A stretch of DNA of 51,236 bases from an uncultured Anaeromassilibacillus sp. (GTDB taxonomy: Bacteria > Bacillota > Clostridia > Oscillospirales > Acutalibacteraceae), in the NCBI GenBank assembly GCA_930987725.1, contig CAKNKY010000016.1, positions 1-51,236 of the forward strand. Direction: 5' to 3'. The notes beneath the pieces were generated by a model that was given only the letters and a program-made list of their open reading frames with translations, did no database searches and was not told the DNA's origin. Both the position numbers and the translations under genes were made by a program. This document shows, one piece after another, positions 1 through 7,662 of this stretch (its first letter is position 1; every line of letters begins with the position of its first letter).

Positions 1-1906
1 CTGGCGGGCATTTTGGCACTTTGGCGTTTTCTTTCTTCGACAAATTATAGTTCTGCCCTACATCCAGACCGCATTTCCGCTTGATCTGGGAGATATACAG
101 AGACGATACCTTCAATTCAAACTTCTCCAGCACATAAGCCTTAATCTGTTCATAGGTCGCACCTTTCTGGAATCCAGACATATCCATATCCTCCAACGAG
201 AACTCCACACGAACCTTTTTCGAGTCGATTTCTCCCTTGGAAAGCAAGACTACCGTCTCGGCTTGTGTATCGTTGTCCAAACTAATTTCCATATCTTCCT
301 CTATGATGGGCAGCTTGAACTTGATGGATTTCAGCCATTGTCCGTTCGGCTTCCGTTCCTCAAAGATATGGATTTCGGAGATCAGCGACTCCATAAGCTG
401 TCGGCGTTCCTGTTCATCCATCACGGCGTACAGCTTGTCAAAGTAAATCAATACTTTGTAGATATTATCGGCAGTCAGCTTTTCCGCTTCGATTGCCGTT
501 TTCTTTGCTCTGGCTTCAATCAGCAGAGATTCCGTGTCCTCGATCTTATCATACATCTTGTAAAGGCGGTCATCAAGGTCTGCCTTGCGCTTGATGTAGT
601 GCTTATCATCGGGGTCAAGGGTGTCAATTTCTTCTATCAATCTGGACTTGATGGAATAGCTCTGACGAAGCTGCTTCTCGTAGTTGGCGATCTCCTGCTC
701 GATAGCGGAGGTGTCCACCTTCATGCTGATTTTTTGCTGCATCAAGGCGGCAAACTTCGGATTGCTGACCAACTTAGTAATTACCTCTGCCACCGCAGTT
801 TCCAGAAGTTCCTCATGGATTTGCTTCTTATAATCGCATTTATGTCCACGGGTCATGGTGCGGTGCTTGCAGCCGTAATAGTAGAAATCTTTGTATTTCG
901 TACCGTCTGCTTTGTGCTTGACGCTCTTGTTGCCGTACATACCGGCTCCGCAGATCGGACATTTGAGCAAGCCTGTCAGCAGATGCACCTTGTTATCCTT
1001 GCCATGGTTGATCTTTTCGTACTTCTTTGCCTGGGCAACCAATTTTACCTGTGCGTCATGCCAGAGTTCTTCGGAAACAAGGGCTTCATGCAGACCATCG
1101 ACCAACAGATAATTATCCTGCTCTACCAAACGATAGTCATTTCTTGTGCCATGCACCTTTTCCGTTCTGCGTCTGCCATAGGCGATCTTGCCGCAGTAAA
1201 CAGGATTTTTCAGTATCCTGCGGATAAGAGCCGCATCAAACAGGGGATTCTTGCCGTTCTGTCGCTGGATTTTCCCAATGCCGTGATTGGCAAGGTATCT
1301 GGCAAGACCGTTTGCACCCATGTCGGTATGCACATACTTATCAAAGATGATACGGATTGCTTCTGCTTCTTCCTCATTCACATACAGCTTGCCTTTTTCA
1401 AGGGTATATCCATAAGGAGCAAAGCCGCCATTCCATTTGCCCTCACGAGCTTTCTGGATTCTGCCCTCCATCGTCTGAACACGGATGTTCTCACGCTCGA
1501 TCTCGGCAACCGCAGACAGAACGGAGATCATCAGCTTTCCTGCGTCCTTGGAAGAATCAATACCATCCTCCACGCAGATCAGATTGACACCGAAATCCTG
1601 CATCACTTGCAGAGTGGACAGCACATCTGCCGCATTTCTGCCGAAACGGGAGAGCTTGAACACCAGCACATAGGAAACACCGTCCTTGCCGGATTTGATG
1701 TCCTCCATCATGCGGTTGAACTCTAATCTGCCCTCGATGGACTTACCGGATTTACCGGCATCCTCATACTCACCGACAATCTCATACTCATTGTACTCGG
1801 CAAATGCTTTCATTCTGGCTTTCTGAGCATCCAGAGAGTATCCATCCACCTGTATCGTGGTAGATACTCTCGTGTAAATATATACTTTTATCTTGTCTTT
1901 TTTCAT
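1..1906 (-). CDS. Large serine recombinase (element integrase), 3' end beyond the window
   Basis: This site-specific recombinase integrates and excises the element. The frame is open from the ATG at 1906 to the left edge, giving at least 635 codons with no stop. The N-terminal resolvase domain shows IYTRVSTTIQ (catalytic serine about residue 15), then KLSRFGRNAADVL and an AEIERENI segment. A recombinase domain follows, then a zinc ribbon (CPICGAGMYGN with a second half YYGCKHR, about residues 315-340). The protein then reaches ETVVLLSK at about residues 550-557, the same motif that ends RlmD, and continues into a tail containing SSLYISQIKRKCG. A recombinase of this family would normally end near residue 550, so the tail looks acquired through recombination at the att core. 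The start is supported by the position of the resolvase motif. Confidence 0.95.
   Translation of the reverse strand, partial: MKKDKIKVYIYTRVSTTIQVDGYSLDAQKARMKAFAEYNEYEIVGEYEDAGKSGKSIEGRLEFNRMMEDIKSGKDGVSYVLVFKLSRFGRNAADVLSTLQVMQDFGVNLICVEDGIDSSKDAGKLMISVLSAVAEIERENIRVQTMEGRIQKAREGKWNGGFAPYGYTLEKGKLYVNEEEAEAIRIIFDKYVHTDMGANGLARYLANHGIGKIQRQNGKNPLFDAALIRRILKNPVYCGKIAYGRRRTEKVHGTRNDYRLVEQDNYLLVDGLHEALVSEELWHDAQVKLVAQAKKYEKINHGKDNKVHLLTGLLKCPICGAGMYGNKSVKHKADGTKYKDFYYYGCKHRTMTRGHKCDYKKQIHEELLETAVAEVITKLVSNPKFAALMQQKISMKVDTSAIEQEIANYEKQLRQSYSIKSRLIEEIDTLDPDDKHYIKRKADLDDRLYKMYDKIEDTESLLIEARAKKTAIEAEKLTADNIYKVLIYFDKLYAVMDEQERRQLMESLISEIHIFEERKPNGQWLKSIKFKLPIIEEDMEISLDNDTQAETVVLLSKGEIDSKKVRVEFSLEDMDMSGFQKGATYEQIKAYVLEKFELKVSSLYISQIKRKCGLDVGQNYNLSKKENAKVPKCPP
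251..259. repeat. attL core, TACCGTCTC
   Basis: This 9-bp sequence is identical to 11638-11646. On the minus strand it reads GAGACGGTA, encoding E-T-V of ETVVLLSK near the 3' end of the recombinase gene. The flanking codons encode the same residues but differ at the DNA level (GTC TTG CTT TCC AAG here, TGT TTA TTG TCC AAA at the right end). That is what is expected where two different parental sites share only a short crossover core. The exact crossover dinucleotide cannot be fixed. Confidence 0.75.
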
Positions 1907-2009
1907 ATCGTCATCCTCATTCGTGCCGCCGTATGCAGCACCGTTATGTAACCCCTACTCCGAAATCACTCTCAGAGTAGGTTTGGACACTCATCACACG
2001 TATATTATA

Positions 2010-2204
2010 TCATGCAATGTCCGTTTTTTCAATAGAATCCGCAAAAAGATTGGAATTGTTTACATTTTCTTTTTCCTCGCTGTCCAAACAAATCGGCGGC
2101 TCTGGAAGGTTTTCAATATCCAGAACCGCCGCATATTTCTCTATTAAGTTGGCAAGTAAATCGGCAAAGCCGCTCCATTCATCCTTATTTCTCTTATCTA
2201 TAAT
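2010..2204 (-). CDS. Small acidic hypothetical protein after the relaxase, probable ATT start
   Basis: This 64-residue frame begins IIDKRNKDEWSGF and continues through an amphipathic segment (LLANLIEKYAAVL) into an acidic C-terminus. I do not recognise the family. Its start overlaps the relaxase stop. A strong AGGAGG at 2211-2216 sits six bases before an ATT codon at 2204, and no ATG or GTG follows it at a suitable distance. A GTG at 2231 is the alternative start (73 residues), but its spacing to a ribosome-binding site is worse. The gene lies between the relaxase and the recombinase in the same direction and may be translationally coupled to the relaxase. Confidence 0.5.
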   Translation of the reverse strand: MIDKRNKDEWSGFADLLANLIEKYAAVLDIENLPEPPICLDSEEKENVNNSNLFADSIEKTDIA

Positions 2205-3168
2205 GGCGTACCTCCTGCGTTTTGCTGTCACGTTGCGTATATGCTCGAATGATCTCCGGTGGAATGCGGTCAAGAATACCCTTGATACGCTCATAATCGC
2301 TGTGCAGCCGCATTTCCTGTAACTTCTTGACGGTGCTTTCTTTCTCGCTTTCCTCCAAAGCGGCAGACAGATCGGCATTCTTCTTTTCCAACGCTTTCTG
2401 CTTGCCGTCTGCCGTTTTGAAGAACTTTTCGTATTTCTTCATCTGCGTTTCCATAGCAGCAACATCGGGGATATACTTTTCAAGAAACGCAACCACTTGT
2501 GCGGTCTTGTCCTTGTAGTTGGTGAACTTCACATCGGAGAGCAGTTCCACCAGCTTGTCATGCTGCTTGTTCAGACGAGCCATCTGCTTGAATACTCTTG
2601 TGGGGATGTGGTCACGCCCGGTCTCGCTGGCACTCTCGCCACGCTCCAAATCGGGATATTTCTTTACCATGTGTTCCCAATACTTGTCCTGCCATTCCGT
2701 TAGCTTCTTCTTGTTCCCTAAAATCTCCTTGGCGCACAAACGCTTATCCTCTGTCAGAGGGACAAAACAAAGGTGCATATGAGGCGATTGCTCGTCCAGA
2801 TGCACCACAGCGGATATAATGGTTTCGGGATCTTGATTCTGCTTGATAAACTCCAACGCTTCCTTGAAAAACTCTTTGATTTCGGCTCTTTTCTTCCCCT
2901 TGAAGAACTCCGGCGTAGCGGTAATGAGAGCTTCCACCACTCGAACGCTATCAGAGCGTGTACGGCATCCTGCTTCTGCAATCTGCTTTTCGGATTCAGC
3001 CCTGTATTTTCTTTCGGGCTTGATAAGATGGAAATTCAAGTGTGTACGGGACGGGTCAATGTCGGGGTTACTTGCGTATTTCTCCTTGGTGCGCTCGTTG
3101 TGGGCTTCAATGCCGCTGATCTCCGGTCCCTTGTACTTCGCAAATCTCAAAATAGCGTACTGTGCCAT
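2194..3168 (-). CDS. MobV-family relaxase (Mob/Pre)
   Basis: This DNA relaxase would nick at an origin of transfer and lead the strand into a helper conjugation channel. It has 324 residues. The N-terminus carries the MobV signature HNERTKEKYASNPDID followed by RTHLNFHL. The catalytic metal site is at VVHLDEQSPHMHLCFVPL (about residues 122-139), the HxDE...PHxH arrangement typical of Mob/Pre proteins. The C-terminal third is charged and predicted to form coiled coil. The ATG at 3168 follows AGGAGGG by seven bases and overlaps the stop of the preceding HTH gene (TAATG), which indicates translational coupling. A longer reading from 3294 lacks a ribosome-binding site and is not used. Confidence 0.93.
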   Translation of the reverse strand: MAQYAILRFAKYKGPEISGIEAHNERTKEKYASNPDIDPSRTHLNFHLIKPERKYRAESEKQIAEAGCRTRSDSVRVVEALITATPEFFKGKKRAEIKEFFKEALEFIKQNQDPETIISAVVHLDEQSPHMHLCFVPLTEDKRLCAKEILGNKKKLTEWQDKYWEHMVKKYPDLERGESASETGRDHIPTRVFKQMARLNKQHDKLVELLSDVKFTNYKDKTAQVVAFLEKYIPDVAAMETQMKKYEKFFKTADGKQKALEKKNADLSAALEESEKESTVKKLQEMRLHSDYERIKGILDRIPPEIIRAYTQRDSKTQEVRHYR

Positions 3169-3383
3169 TATTTGTCCCTCCTTTTCTGCCATACGATGTC
3201 GTAGCCAAGCACATCGGCAAGTTCCACGACCTCCTTGTATCGGATGCTTTCTCTCTGTAATTTTGCGGACAGGTTGGAAACGCTGTCGCTCCATCCGTAC
3301 TCGTCAGCAAGAAGATCAACGACCTCCTGCATGGTCATCCCGGTACGGATGATCTGTGCCTTTATTTCATTGCGTACATTCAT
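3168..3383 (-). CDS. Small helix-turn-helix protein preceding the relaxase
   Basis: A 71-residue protein (MNVRNEIKAQIIRTGM...) with an XRE-like fold: the MTMQEVVDLLADEYG and SVSNLSAKLQRESI segments fit helices 2 and 3, and the C-terminus reads ELADVLGYDIVWQ. The ATG at 3383 is chosen because GGAGGA lies ten bases upstream; an in-frame ATG at 3401 contains that Shine-Dalgarno itself. The stop overlaps the relaxase start by one base. Its position suggests a relaxosome accessory or autoregulator that binds the palindrome-rich region just upstream. This role is inferred from context. Confidence 0.8.
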   Translation of the reverse strand: MNVRNEIKAQIIRTGMTMQEVVDLLADEYGWSDSVSNLSAKLQRESIRYKEVVELADVLGYDIVWQKRRDK

Positions 3384-3823
3384 ATTGATAAAATCCTCCA
3401 TAATTTTTGTTTGTGTTTCGGTGAACGCTCTCCACTCCAAAGCGGAGCAGGTACACCGAATAGTGAAAAAACTGCAATCTCTGAAATCCGTTCAGAATTT
3501 CGCTTGTGATGTCCTGTCCATATATGACCATATCCCACTTCACTGTTCCGTGTAGTTTGGTCTGGAACAGCGAAAATCCACATCATTCCGTAAACGGGGT
3601 ACATTGTTCAGAGAAGCACGATTTCGTGAAATGATTTCGTCCTGCGGTCAAAATCTTTCCTATTTTCACTACCATTGATTTTCAATGCCCGAAAACAGGG
3701 TGTCGGCGGACAGTATTGAAAAAAAGAAAGTGAAACGGACTTAAAAGTACGTGTACCAAGTGTACTCCCGTACTGCGGTACACGTGGTACAGATAGTACA
3801 CGTATTTTCGGGTCGATACCATT
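3384..3823. other. 440-bp noncoding region, candidate oriT or replication origin
   Basis: No protein-coding gene is convincing here. The region lies upstream of the HTH-relaxase pair and downstream of the replication helicase gene, a usual location for oriT or a replication origin in small mobilizable elements. It contains the nested GTAC-rich palindromes at 3748-3804. The promoter for the HTH-relaxase operon should also be inside. Assignment as oriT or oriV is by position and structure only. Confidence 0.45.
3748..3804. repeat. Nested GTAC-rich inverted repeats
   Basis: Two nested inverted repeats are visible. The inner pair is GTACCAAGTGTAC (3753-3765) with GTACACGTGGTAC (3778-3790), complementary except at one position. 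The outer pair is TACGTGTAC (3748-3756) with GTACACGTA (3796-3804). All four arms are variants of one GTAC-rich word, so the block could be a set of protein-binding sites or a cruciform. It is not followed by a T-run and does not look like a terminator. Confidence 0.75.
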
Positions 3824-5143
3824 TTACAGAAACGGTCTTTGCAGAAGCTCGATGCCGACAAATCCTCTGGCATACCTCCCACCGCCGATACTGACCTTGT
3901 TGGTGTACTCGATGTTATACCGGCTCTCATTCTGCTTGAGAAACGAGCAAAAGCTCTTTTGGGAAAGGCTGGTCAAAGCGTTATCGTCACACCACAGCTT
4001 GTAAACGGCGTAGAGGCCTTTGGAACTGACTTCATAATCTGCCTTGAAGCGGATATACCCCTCAGAGCTTAAAAACTCGATGATGTTATTTCCGTCTGAT
4101 ACGGCAGCTTCAATGTTGTCCTGCGCCGACTGGCTCACCGTGAACTTGTAATCATTGTCGATCAGACGGTGCAGCCCCTCCAATGCCCAAAGGAAGATGC
4201 CCTCTGCTTCGGCGCACATCTTTTCAGCGATATAGGGATCGTCCTTTCTGTTCGGGTCTTTCTCCTTGGTGGAGAGGATGATCTGCCTGCGAAAAAAGCC
4301 CACGCTGCGGTCATAGAGGGATTGCAAGACACCATTGCCCAAGCCAATGAAGCGCACATACAAATCCCCTTGATAGCTCTGCTGTCCCTTTTTCTCCAAA
4401 TCCATCGGCAATTCCGCTGTGATGATTGCCTTGATGTTGTTGGTCTGGGGCAGAGCTTCCAGCTTCATATCATCGTCCAGCATCACAAGCTCATGTTCCA
4501 GATCGGCACGAGCGAAAGGGCTTGTCTCCACTTTTGCGATACTGCCTGTGTTCATGTTGCTGCCCAGCAGCGCACGAAGGATGATACCAATACGGCTTTT
4601 GCCCTCGCCACCCTTACCGATCAGCAGAAGCATCTTCTGTCCCTTGGTGGAGGGGATAAAGCAATATCCCATGAATTCCTGCAAGGTAAGAATGTCCTCC
4701 GGCTCTAAAAGCTGGGACAAAAAATGCAGCCATGTCACAGGCTGCGGAGCATCGGGATTATAGGCAACGGGCAGACGGTTTCGGCAGAAGTCCTTTTCCG
4801 GGCTGAAAGTGCCGTTCAGATAGTACGTGCCGTTTGCTACATGGATGCGGTCTTGATATAGGGACAATTTTGCTGTGCAGCACTCCATACGCATGACATC
4901 CAGCAGATTGTTGACTTTTTTCGCAACTCCGCTGGTCACATAATACTTGATGCGGTCATAGATCACCTTTTTCAAGCGGTTTTCATCGTGCACTCTGCCG
5001 TTGACCGTGAAAAATGCGTCGTTCACCGTGACCATCGGATAGTCCCGGAGAAATTCTTCGCAGAACACAGTTTCATTGATTTTCTTTCCGTCAAACCACG
5101 CCGGACACTCAAAGGGCGAGGTCTGCATCATTTCTTCGCTCAT
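3824..5143 (-). CDS. Phage/plasmid primase-helicase, D5/P4 type (SF3 ATPase)
   Basis: A 439-residue replication protein of the kind found in phages and mobilizable elements, acting as initiator helicase together with a primase. The Walker A motif is LIGKGGEGKSRIG (about residues 179-191), followed by a Walker B-like VMLDDDMKLE and a sensor segment VRFIGLGNG. The C-terminal third resembles the winged-helix region of P4-type proteins (KGLYAVYKLWCDDN). Its start overlaps the end of the CHC2 primase gene by 35 bp, so the two are cotranscribed. The pairing suggests the excised element can replicate, which is an inference. Confidence 0.9.
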   Translation of the reverse strand: MSEEMMQTSPFECPAWFDGKKINETVFCEEFLRDYPMVTVNDAFFTVNGRVHDENRLKKVIYDRIKYYVTSGVAKKVNNLLDVMRMECCTAKLSLYQDRIHVANGTYYLNGTFSPEKDFCRNRLPVAYNPDAPQPVTWLHFLSQLLEPEDILTLQEFMGYCFIPSTKGQKMLLLIGKGGEGKSRIGIILRALLGSNMNTGSIAKVETSPFARADLEHELVMLDDDMKLEALPQTNNIKAIITAELPMDLEKKGQQSYQGDLYVRFIGLGNGVLQSLYDRSVGFFRRQIILSTKEKDPNRKDDPYIAEKMCAEAEGIFLWALEGLHRLIDNDYKFTVSQSAQDNIEAAVSDGNNIIEFLSSEGYIRFKADYEVSSKGLYAVYKLWCDDNALTSLSQKSFCSFLKQNESRYNIEYTNKVSIGGGRYARGFVGIELLQRPFL

Positions 5144-5741
5144 GGCTCATATCCTCCTTTTTCTTTCTTGCGGTGTAATCCTGTAAAAACGTGATCTTGC
5201 CGCCTTTCATCAGCTCGTCCACCACGGCAACACGTTCTTCCAGATCGCTCACGGTCAGTACATCTGCCATATATTCGATATGACAGTACATCTGCAACGC
5301 TTCCACGAAACGGTCATCCAGAGCATCGTCCGGTGTTTTCGGTGCATACCGCACTTTCCAATCTTCCAGCAGATGCAAATAATCCGTCAGCACTCGGAAG
5401 CACAGCATTTCGTTCTTCCGGAACTGACGGATATGGGGATGCTTGGGCTTGTGGGGAGCTACCACAGGCTGTCCCGGCTCGGAGCAGATACCGAAGTCCG
5501 CAGCCAGTCTTTGTGCCGCTTCATAGTTGCTTAGATTGAACAGCCTTGCCACAAAGTCGATCACATCTCCCTTGGCTCCGCAGCCGAAGCAGAAGAAATA
5601 ATCTTCGTTCAGCTTCAAGCTCGGATGCCTGTCATTGTGGAATGGGCAGCAAGCCATACCGTTGCGGTTTGCTTTCAGCCCGTAGTGTTCGGCGGCTTGC
5701 TTTACGCTGATTGCCGCCTTGATGCTTTCATAAATGTTCAT
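5109..5741 (-). CDS. CHC2 zinc-finger DNA primase-like protein
   Basis: A 210-residue protein whose first 90 residues form a CHC2 zinc-binding domain. It shows CPFHNDRHPSLKL followed by YFFCFGCGAKGDVIDFV, the C-H-C-C arrangement of DnaG-type primases. The remaining part (helical, with RKNEMLCFRVLTDYLHLLEDW) matches no domain that I recognise, and no TOPRIM domain is present. The start at 5741 follows GGAGG by eight bases; a longer frame to 5876 has no ribosome-binding site. It overlaps the helicase gene downstream and probably supplies primer synthesis or DNA binding for element replication. Confidence 0.88.
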   Translation of the reverse strand: MNIYESIKAAISVKQAAEHYGLKANRNGMACCPFHNDRHPSLKLNEDYFFCFGCGAKGDVIDFVARLFNLSNYEAAQRLAADFGICSEPGQPVVAPHKPKHPHIRQFRKNEMLCFRVLTDYLHLLEDWKVRYAPKTPDDALDDRFVEALQMYCHIEYMADVLTVSDLEERVAVVDELMKGGKITFLQDYTARKKKEDMSHERRNDADLAL

Positions 5742-5842
5742 CGCATTCCTCCATAGATTTTTCTCGACGATTTTGTTCGTCTGCTTGAATATACGTAGAA
5801 AATGTCTATAGACCGAAAAATCACGCACAAATGCAAGAAAAC

Positions 5843-5889
5843 AAAAAAGCCGCCCTGCAATTTTGCAAAAATGCAAAACACAGGACGGC
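5843..5889 (-). terminator. Hairpin terminator or attenuator ahead of the primase gene
   Basis: Read leftward, arms GCCGTCCTG (5889-5881) and CAGGGCGGC (5857-5849) pair, with an inner TTTTGCA/TGCAAAA repeat, and are followed by TTTTTTG. It lies between the divergent promoter region and the CHC2 primase start at 5741. It would therefore stop leftward transcription starting to its right, or act as an attenuator for the replication operon. Confidence 0.7.
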
Positions 5890-5909
5890 GATTGTTCACA
5901 GAAATGATG

Positions 5910-5938
5910 TTGATTTTATTCCACTTATGGAATATAAT
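5910..5938 (+). promoter_or_regulatory. Promoter with palindromic operator for the regulatory operon
   Basis: TTGATT (5910-5915), a 17-bp spacer and a perfect TATAAT (5933-5938). The spacer contains a perfect 7+7 palindrome, TATTCCA-CTTA-TGGAATA (5917-5934), so a repressor bound there would block RNA polymerase directly. The first gene starts at 5971. Confidence 0.8.
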
Positions 5939-5970
5939 ATAGAGTAGTACAGGAATGGATGGTGATATCG

Positions 5971-6168
5971 ATGAAATATCTTTCTACCTTTGAGGTTGCC
6001 GAAAAATGGGGCGTGTCCCACCGCCGTGTCGGTATCCTCTGCAATGAAAACCGCATCCCCGGCGCACAGAGGGCAGGTGGACGTTGGATTATCCCCGAAG
6101 ATGCAGAGAAACCCGCCGATGCAAGAGTCAAAAGCGGAAAATACATCAAGACAAAAGCGAAAGATTAA
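5971..6168 (+). CDS. Excisionase-like/MerR-type small DNA-binding protein
   Basis: A 65-residue winged-helix protein. STFEVAEKWGVSHRRVGILC is the helix-turn-helix, followed by the wing segment IPGAQRAGGRWIIPEDAEKP, and the C-terminus is basic. This is the usual layout of small excisionase-type proteins in integrative elements. Start 5971 has GGTGAT upstream; an ATG at 5959 is also in frame. It is the first gene of the rightward operon behind the operator promoter. It probably helps the recombinase in excision or acts as a regulator; the sequence does not decide which. Confidence 0.8.
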   Translation: MKYLSTFEVAEKWGVSHRRVGILCNENRIPGAQRAGGRWIIPEDAEKPADARVKSGKYIKTKAKD

Positions 6169-6194
6169 CACCGACAGGAAAGGGGGCGCAGAGT

Positions 6195-7034
6195 ATGGAG
6201 CGCAAATATTTATCCGGCAACATCAGAGATCGTTTGCAGGATTTGATGAAAGAGCGCAAGATCACACAGAGCGAACTTTCCGCCAAAATAGAAATTGATG
6301 TCAGCACACTCAGCCGCTTTATCAGTAAAAAGACGGACAAGCTCAGTGACGAGAATATCCGAAAGATTGCAAAGGAATTTGAGGTTTCCACCGACTTCCT
6401 GCTCGGCGTTACCGATATTCCAGACCGCATGAATTACGATATAGCCGAACTCGGCTTATCGGTACAGGCGGCGAAAAATCTCTACACGGGCAAGGTCAAT
6501 GCAGCGGTTGTCAATCGCTTGCTTGAAAACAAAAATTTCGCCGCAATGACCAATATGATCGCATACTATTTTGATGATACCCTTGCCGCCGGATATGCCG
6601 CACAGAATCAGATGTTCGCCACATTGAGTGCGCTGTTGATGGGAGAAGCGAAGCAGCATCCCGAAGATAGAGAAGCAATCGCAGAAGCTGCAAAGACGGT
6701 CAGCGTTTCAAGGATGCCGATGTATCAAGCTGATCTGACTGCTATTCAGAACGCCTTTATGAACGTGTTGAAAGAAATCAAGAAAGAGATCGGCTCCAAT
6801 GTTTCGGATGCACAAGCCATGAGCAAAGAAGCGGCGCAGCAGATGTACGCAGAGCTGACAAAGGGACAGGATGTAACAAAGCCGAATGTAACGCCCGAAA
6901 TGGTTGCCGAAGCGATCACGGGCAGCGTCAGCGGCATGGATGGTGTTGACCCCGAAGCGTTAAAACAATTCAATCAAGCATTGATCGGACTGCTCACGGT
7001 CAAGCCAACAGAAGATGAACATGACGGCAGTTGA
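6195..7034 (+). CDS. XRE-family transcriptional regulator with long C-terminal domain
   Basis: 279 residues. An N-terminal helix-turn-helix (about residues 8-65) shows IRDRLQDLMKERKITQSEL and STLSRFISKKTDKLSDENI, ending FEVSTDFLLGVTDIP as in Cro/C1-type repressors. The other 200 residues are helical and of unrecognised family, rich in Ala, Met and Gln. AAAGGGGG precedes the ATG at 6195; an upstream in-frame ATG at 6084 overlaps the previous gene and has no site. It overlaps the sigma factor gene by 20 bp. It is the best candidate for the protein binding the operator at 5917-5934, but that is inferred. Confidence 0.85.
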   Translation: MERKYLSGNIRDRLQDLMKERKITQSELSAKIEIDVSTLSRFISKKTDKLSDENIRKIAKEFEVSTDFLLGVTDIPDRMNYDIAELGLSVQAAKNLYTGKVNAAVVNRLLENKNFAAMTNMIAYYFDDTLAAGYAAQNQMFATLSALLMGEAKQHPEDREAIAEAAKTVSVSRMPMYQADLTAIQNAFMNVLKEIKKEIGSNVSDAQAMSKEAAQQMYAELTKGQDVTKPNVTPEMVAEAITGSVSGMDGVDPEALKQFNQALIGLLTVKPTEDEHDGS

Positions 7035-7662
7035 TAACGAGAAACTGTGTGCGCTGGCGCAGAACGGGGATATGGATGCGCTGAACAGTCTTGTGGAAAA
7101 CAATCTGCGGTTTATCAAAATGACGGCGCATGAGATATGGAGCGCACAGATAGAAGTCAATCGGGCACTCGGTGTTACCTTTGACGATCTTGTGCAGGAA
7201 GGCTGTCTGGGACTGATGGGATGCGTGGAGAAATTCAATCCCGATGGCGGCAACAAATTTCTGACATACGCAGCTCCGGCAATCCGCAATTCCATGATCG
7301 ACTACATCCGCAGTCAAAGTACATCCTTTGAAGCAAAGCACATGGACGAAATCGTCAGTCTGGACGAAGTGACGAAATTTGAAAATCGGGATCGTCATGC
7401 CTTTGTCCCCGATTCCAATATGACCAATCCCGCACAGATTTACATTGCCAAGGAAACGCACGAAGAACTTCACGCCGCCCTTGATGCAATCAGCAATCGA
7501 GAGCGTGAATATCTGTTGTACCGTTTTGGCTTTGAGGACGATATAGAGCATCCTTTGACAGAGACAGCGGAGCATTTCTTCTTGTCAGAGAGCAGAGCGA
7601 AATCCACTGAAAAGCTGGCGTTGGATAACGTATGGTTGGAGCTGCCGTGGTGGTTTCACTAA
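7015..7662 (+). CDS. Element-encoded sigma-70 family factor
   Basis: 215 residues. Region 2 is clear: DALNSLVENNLRFIKMTA, then FDDLVQEGCLGLMGCVEKF and KFLTYAAPAIRNSMIDYIR. Region 4 is weaker: ALDAISNREREYLLYRFGF and a following segment with SESRAKSTEKLA. The C-terminus ends LELPWWFH. Regions 1.1 and 3 are absent or reduced, as in accessory sigma factors. ATG codons at 7015 and 7021 are both possible. It is translationally coupled to the XRE gene. It may redirect RNA polymerase to element promoters, for example for excision or replication. The target promoters are not identifiable here. Confidence 0.85.
   Translation: MNMTAVDNEKLCALAQNGDMDALNSLVENNLRFIKMTAHEIWSAQIEVNRALGVTFDDLVQEGCLGLMGCVEKFNPDGGNKFLTYAAPAIRNSMIDYIRSQSTSFEAKHMDEIVSLDEVTKFENRDRHAFVPDSNMTNPAQIYIAKETHEELHAALDAISNREREYLLYRFGFEDDIEHPLTETAEHFFLSESRAKSTEKLALDNVWLELPWWFH

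Noticed and set aside
263-1726. A long plus-strand open frame of 487 codons opposite the recombinase gene
   Set aside because: It is the antisense shadow of the recombinase coding strand. It has no ribosome-binding site, and its product resembles no protein family, while the minus-strand frame gives clear resolvase and zinc-ribbon motifs.
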